The notes beneath the pieces are model-generated. The model saw only the letters and a program-made list of their open reading frames with translations. It did not search any database and was not told where the DNA came from. DNA of 64,000 bases, from the NCBI RefSeq assembly GCF_003332825.1, contig NZ_QIRF01000019.1, forward strand, positions 1-64,000. Reading direction: 5' to 3'. This document shows, one piece after another, positions 60,758-64,000 of this stretch. The stretch's first letter is position 1, and each line of letters opens with the position of its first letter. Both the position numbers and the translations under genes were made by a program. This stretch comes from Dyella sp. C9 (GTDB taxonomy: Bacteria > Pseudomonadota > Gammaproteobacteria > Xanthomonadales > Rhodanobacteraceae).

Positions 60758-62959
60758 TTACGGCCCCTTGTCCTCCGCCACGGCTGGCGCTGCGGCGTTG
60801 CCCGCGCGCGGCTGCCAGCCCGGCACGCCACCGTGCCACAGGATGAAGGTGATCATGTCGGCCACCAGTGCATCGGTCTGCGTCTTGGTCGAGCCGATGC
60901 CATGCCCGGCCTGCTCATCCACCCGCAGCAGTACCGGCGCACGCGTGCCGCTGGCGCGCAGGCGCGCCGTCAGTTTTGCTGGCTCCCATGACGGCACGCG
61001 CGGATCATTGAGGCCGGTAGTGATGAGCACGGGCGGGTATGAGGTGCCGTCCTTCACGTTGAAGTAGCTGTCCATCACCAGCAGGTTGCGGAATCCGTCC
61101 TGCGTTTTCACCGTGCCGAACTCGGGAATGTTCGGCACGCCGTTGGAGAAGAATTCCTGCCGCACGGTATTGGCGGCGGGCACCATGTCGATCACGCCGG
61201 CAAACAGTTCCGGACGCTCTTCCATCGCACGGCCCATGGTGATGCCGCCCGCTGAGCCACCCATGATGAAGAGCTTGTCGCGCGAGGTGTAGCCGCGTGC
61301 AACCAGGTCTTCCCCGCAGGCGATCAGGTCGCGCCAGGTATTGGGCTTGTTGGCGTCCTTGCCACCCAGCCGCCAGTTCTCGCCCAACTCGCCACCGCCA
61401 CGGACATGGCAGACGGCAAAGGCAATGTCCTGCTTGAGGATCATCGCCCAGCGGGCGCTGAAGGCGGGAAACTGGGCAATGCCGTACGAACCGTAGGCAT
61501 ACAGCAGCAACAGCTGCGGTCGCCGTGCGCCACGGTTCTCGACATAGCTCAGCGGCACCGCCGTGCCGTCCTTGGCCTTGGCCGTGAGGTCGGAGACGAC
61601 GAAGGCGGCCGGGTTGTAGCCAGGCGGCACGCGACCAAGCCGCAGGTCATCGAGGCGTCCCGTCGACGGATCGTAGGCAAACGTCGTGTTGGGCGTGACC
61701 CAGCTGTCCAGCGCGAGCACCGCACCGGCGGCGCGTGGGTCCGTGGTCAGCCCGTTGACCGAGCCCTTGATGGGCAAGGCGATCGACTGCTCGGGACCGC
61801 CATCGAGCGGCACCTTGAACAGTTCGGAATACACACCCCGGCGCGCATACACATACAGACCGTCGGACGCCGCCGCGATGCCTTCGATGACGCGATCGGG
61901 CCGCGCCGCTACCAGCGTGCTCGCTGCCGCCAATGGCTGGCCCGCCTTGAGCGCCAGCACCTTGAAGGTCGGCGCATCCTTGTGCGACAGCAAGAAGAGC
62001 CGATCCTTCACCATGTCGACGGCGGTGATGCCATCGTCGCGCACCGCGAGCCGCGTCCATGGCGCCGCCGGGTCGGTGGCGCTGGCGGCATCCACCGTCC
62101 ACAGGTCCATTTCGCTCTGCGTGCCATTGATCACCTGCGCCGTCGCCACGCTCGCACCAGGCCGCGTCACCACAAACGGGAACATTTCCGCCGGTACCGT
62201 CACTTTGCCGGTGGACGGGCCGCCCATCAGCACGACCGGCGCGCTCTTCATGTCCCACCGCACGTTGCGCGTGTGCAGGTATTTGTCCGATTCGGGCGCG
62301 CCCGGCGCGAGCTTCGACTGCAGCAACACGAACAGCTGGCGGCTGTCGTCGGTCCAGCCGGTGACGCCGAAGCGCGCAAGCTCCAGCGGGCCGGCGATCG
62401 GCTTGCCCGTCGCCACGTCGTAGACGAACAGCGAGGCGTCTTCCGATCCACCCGACGAGATGCCCACGGCTACCTTGGACGCATCCGGCGACGGTGCGAA
62501 GTAGTTGATCGCCTGGGGCTCGCCACCGTGCAGGCGGCGCAGCGCCTGCACGTCGACCAGCTTGCGGGCCTTGCCACTGGCATCGCGCGTCCACAGGTCG
62601 AAGCTGTCGGCGCCCTCGCTGCGTTCCTCGTAGAACAGCACGCCCTGCACTCGCTGTGCGTGCATCACGATGGCAAACGCGCCAGTGAAATCGGACATCT
62701 GCCTGACCAGCGCCGCATGCCCTGGAATGGAGTCGAGCACGGCCGCCGTGTAACGGCCTTCGGCCTTGATCCAGGCCACCACCTCCGGATCCCCGACTTT
62801 TTCCATGTACCGATACGGGTCGGTCAGCGTAGTGCCGAAGTAGGTATCGCTGACCGGGCGCTTCGGAGGTGCCGGCGGCGGCGAGAGTTGTTGCGCAACC
62901 ACCAGACCGGCCAGCAGCGCACAGAGCAGCACGGGGAAAAGCCGTTGAAGGAGCCTCAT
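60758..62959 (-). CDS. Exported prolyl oligopeptidase (S9A) family peptidase
   Basis: A 733-residue peptidase. A signal peptide (MRLLQRLFPVLLCALLAGLVVA) is followed by the family start DTYFGTTLTDPYRYMEKV, a seven-blade propeller, and the catalytic domain with the nucleophile in MGGSAGGITMG, the aspartate in LNDPRVPSWEP and the histidine in EQAGHGIGS. It cleaves short proline-containing peptides, probably in the periplasm. The start at 62959 is chosen for the signal peptide; the frame reaches 63016. It is convergent with the ABC exporter gene. Confidence 0.9.
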   Translation of the reverse strand: MRLLQRLFPVLLCALLAGLVVAQQLSPPPAPPKRPVSDTYFGTTLTDPYRYMEKVGDPEVVAWIKAEGRYTAAVLDSIPGHAALVRQMSDFTGAFAIVMHAQRVQGVLFYEERSEGADSFDLWTRDASGKARKLVDVQALRRLHGGEPQAINYFAPSPDASKVAVGISSGGSEDASLFVYDVATGKPIAGPLELARFGVTGWTDDSRQLFVLLQSKLAPGAPESDKYLHTRNVRWDMKSAPVVLMGGPSTGKVTVPAEMFPFVVTRPGASVATAQVINGTQSEMDLWTVDAASATDPAAPWTRLAVRDDGITAVDMVKDRLFLLSHKDAPTFKVLALKAGQPLAAASTLVAARPDRVIEGIAAASDGLYVYARRGVYSELFKVPLDGGPEQSIALPIKGSVNGLTTDPRAAGAVLALDSWVTPNTTFAYDPSTGRLDDLRLGRVPPGYNPAAFVVSDLTAKAKDGTAVPLSYVENRGARRPQLLLLYAYGSYGIAQFPAFSARWAMILKQDIAFAVCHVRGGGELGENWRLGGKDANKPNTWRDLIACGEDLVARGYTSRDKLFIMGGSAGGITMGRAMEERPELFAGVIDMVPAANTVRQEFFSNGVPNIPEFGTVKTQDGFRNLLVMDSYFNVKDGTSYPPVLITTGLNDPRVPSWEPAKLTARLRASGTRAPVLLRVDEQAGHGIGSTKTQTDALVADMITFILWHGGVPGWQPRAGNAAAPAVAEDKGP

Positions 62960-63069
62960 GACGCGACCCTCGGCAGGATGGCCCGCCGAGCGTACGCCCC
63001 GGCCTACCCGCTTCAATCAGGCCTTTGGCGTAGGAAACTACCTACACGCAAGAATATGCCGCTGGCGAC

Positions 63070-63801
63070 TCAGGCGTTTGCCAGGGCGTGCACGAGGCGA
63101 CGGACTTCATCGGCGCCGGTGCGGGTTTCGCCGCCGATCATGTCCAGCTCATCCGCCGGCTGATGCCGCATGCGCGAAGGCAGCACGCGCTTGGCCGAGG
63201 CATGGTACTCGCGAGCTCCGCTCTGCTGCACGAGGCTGGCGATATTGCCGGCCTGGATGCCGGCGCCGGGCATCACGCCGACGCGTCCGGCGGCCTGATC
63301 GATCAGCCGGCGGATCTGGCCGGCACCCTCCAGTGCCGAGCGCCGCCCGCCCGAAGTGAGTACGCGCTCGGCGCCCAGGGCGATCACCGCCTCCAGCGCC
63401 GTCGATTGGTCGGGCACCAGATCGAAGGCGCGATGGAAGGTGATGCCCATGCGTCCAGCCGCGGCGACCAGTTCACTGCAACGGGCACCATCGACCTGGC
63501 CATCGGCGTCGAGCACGCCGAGCACCACGCCGTCGCAACCCAAGGCCGCGCAGGCCTCGATGTCGCGATGCATGGTCGCCAGTTCCTGCGGGCTGTAAAG
63601 GAAGTCGCCGGCACGCGGACGGATCAACACGTACAACGGCAGTGCCACCTGCTCGCGCACCAGGGCGATCTCGCCGTGCGAGGGTGTCAGTCCACCCGCC
63701 TCCAGTGCCGTGCACAACTCGATGCGCCCCGCACCACCGGCCTGCGCGGCCAGGGCCGAGGCCAACGAATTGGCCGCCACTTCGAGCAGGCGCGCCGTCA
63801 T
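63070..63801 (-). CDS. cutC: CutC family protein
   Basis: A 243-residue TIM-barrel protein of the CutC family: LLEVAANSLASALAAQAGGA at the start, RIELCTALEAGGLTPSHGEI, LYVLIRPRAGDFLYS, GCDGVVLGVLDADGQVD, ITFHRAFDLVPDQ and LTSGGRRSALEG. It was named for copper tolerance, but a direct copper role is disputed and an enzymatic role is possible. The start MTARLL (63801) is separated by one base from the stop of the upstream glycosylasparaginase-like gene (TGA-G-ATG), so the two are coupled. Confidence 0.92.
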   Translation of the reverse strand: MTARLLEVAANSLASALAAQAGGAGRIELCTALEAGGLTPSHGEIALVREQVALPLYVLIRPRAGDFLYSPQELATMHRDIEACAALGCDGVVLGVLDADGQVDGARCSELVAAAGRMGITFHRAFDLVPDQSTALEAVIALGAERVLTSGGRRSALEGAGQIRRLIDQAAGRVGVMPGAGIQAGNIASLVQQSGAREYHASAKRVLPSRMRHQPADELDMIGGETRTGADEVRRLVHALANA

Positions 63802-63802
63802 C

Positions 63803-64000
63803 TCAGAACGCGCTCTTGGACGGTAGCAAGCCATCCTGGCGCCGGGCATCGCATACGGCGTAGGAGAAGCCGGGCTGGATCGCGAATGCCCCCACCTCGC
63901 CGTGGCGGTTCATGGCGAGGAAGCCGACCTGCAAGTCCTTCGAGGCGTTGGGACGTTTCTTGACGATGCGCATCACCGCTTCCTGGCAGGCCTGCTGCGG
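63803..64000 (-). CDS. Glycosylasparaginase/isoaspartyl peptidase-like, C-terminal fragment at window edge
   Basis: Only the last 65 residues are inside the window, entering at 64000 with an open frame. The sequence PQQACQEAVMRIVKKRP, then DLQVGFLAMNRHGEVGAF and AIQPGFSYAVCDA is the C-terminal part of the N-terminal-nucleophile hydrolase family that removes asparagine-linked GlcNAc or isoaspartyl residues. The catalytic threonine lies further upstream, outside the window. Its stop is one base before the cutC start. Confidence 0.8.
   Translation of the reverse strand, partial: PQQACQEAVMRIVKKRPNASKDLQVGFLAMNRHGEVGAFAIQPGFSYAVCDARRQDGLLPSKSAF

Noticed and set aside
1..64000. CRISPR array or insertion sequence
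   Set aside because: No regularly spaced repeats and no transposase frame were seen on either strand.

Overview
The window looks like a chromosomal segment of a GC-rich gammaproteobacterium of the order Lysobacterales (Xanthomonadales), most likely family Rhodanobacteraceae (Rhodanobacter/Dyella/Luteibacter type). The inference rests on the gene order serS - rarA - lolA - ftsK - trxB - FemAB-like acyltransferase - aat, on the protein sequences as read, and on dispersed palindromes of the kind common in this order. Genus-level placement is a guess.

Region 1 (about 1-11,675) is an integrated mobile island, visibly less GC-rich than the rest. It abuts the 3' end of a tRNA-Ser(UGA) gene and has a tyrosine recombinase gene at each visible end. 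One runs off the left edge; the other starts just beyond the tRNA. Between them are a MobA/MobL-type relaxase gene with two perfect inverted repeats in front of it, a small HTH regulator, a membrane protein and lipoprotein pair, and a seven-gene minus-strand run. That run begins with the integrase and continues with a HEPN-like zinc-ribbon protein, a membrane-anchored protein, an HNH-type nuclease-like protein, two overlapping unknown genes (one with a Cys/His cluster) and a membrane protein with four consecutive cysteines. It ends at an intrinsic terminator. The island is best read as an integrative and mobilizable element, and the integrase-led run is the best candidate here for an undescribed (possibly defence) system.

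Region 2 (11,676-12,035) holds the tRNA-Ser gene, its terminator, and a broken second tRNA-Ser copy split by exactly 77 bp just 3' of the anticodon.

Region 3 (12,036-34,619) is core chromosome: serS, small membrane proteins, an HCCA-isomerase-like gene, rarA, a large propeller/GGDEF sensor, a YoaK-like protein, lolA, ftsK, trxB, a FemAB-like acyltransferase, a class C beta-lactamase-fold hydrolase, aat, a MarC protein, an HD-GYP phosphodiesterase, a methyltransferase, ispG, an FNR-type regulator with the full iron-sulfur cysteine set, and a GFA protein.

Region 4 (34,677-49,572) is metabolic and envelope-related: an acetyl-CoA hydrolase/transferase, a phospholipase D/cardiolipin synthase-like enzyme, xseA, an acetolactate-synthase-like ThDP enzyme paired with an aldehyde dehydrogenase, a PiT phosphate transporter, and a group of exported proteins (TraB/GumN-like, S10 carboxypeptidase-like, ClpP-like) followed by an HAD phosphatase.

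Region 5 (49,616-64,000) carries an AraC regulator divergent from a zinc alcohol dehydrogenase, a CLC chloride channel with CBS domains, a YdcF-like protein, an alpha/beta hydrolase, an overlapping sigma factor / putative anti-sigma / YigZ run followed by an ABC exporter, a prolyl-oligopeptidase, cutC, and the 3' end of a glycosylasparaginase-like gene running off the right edge.
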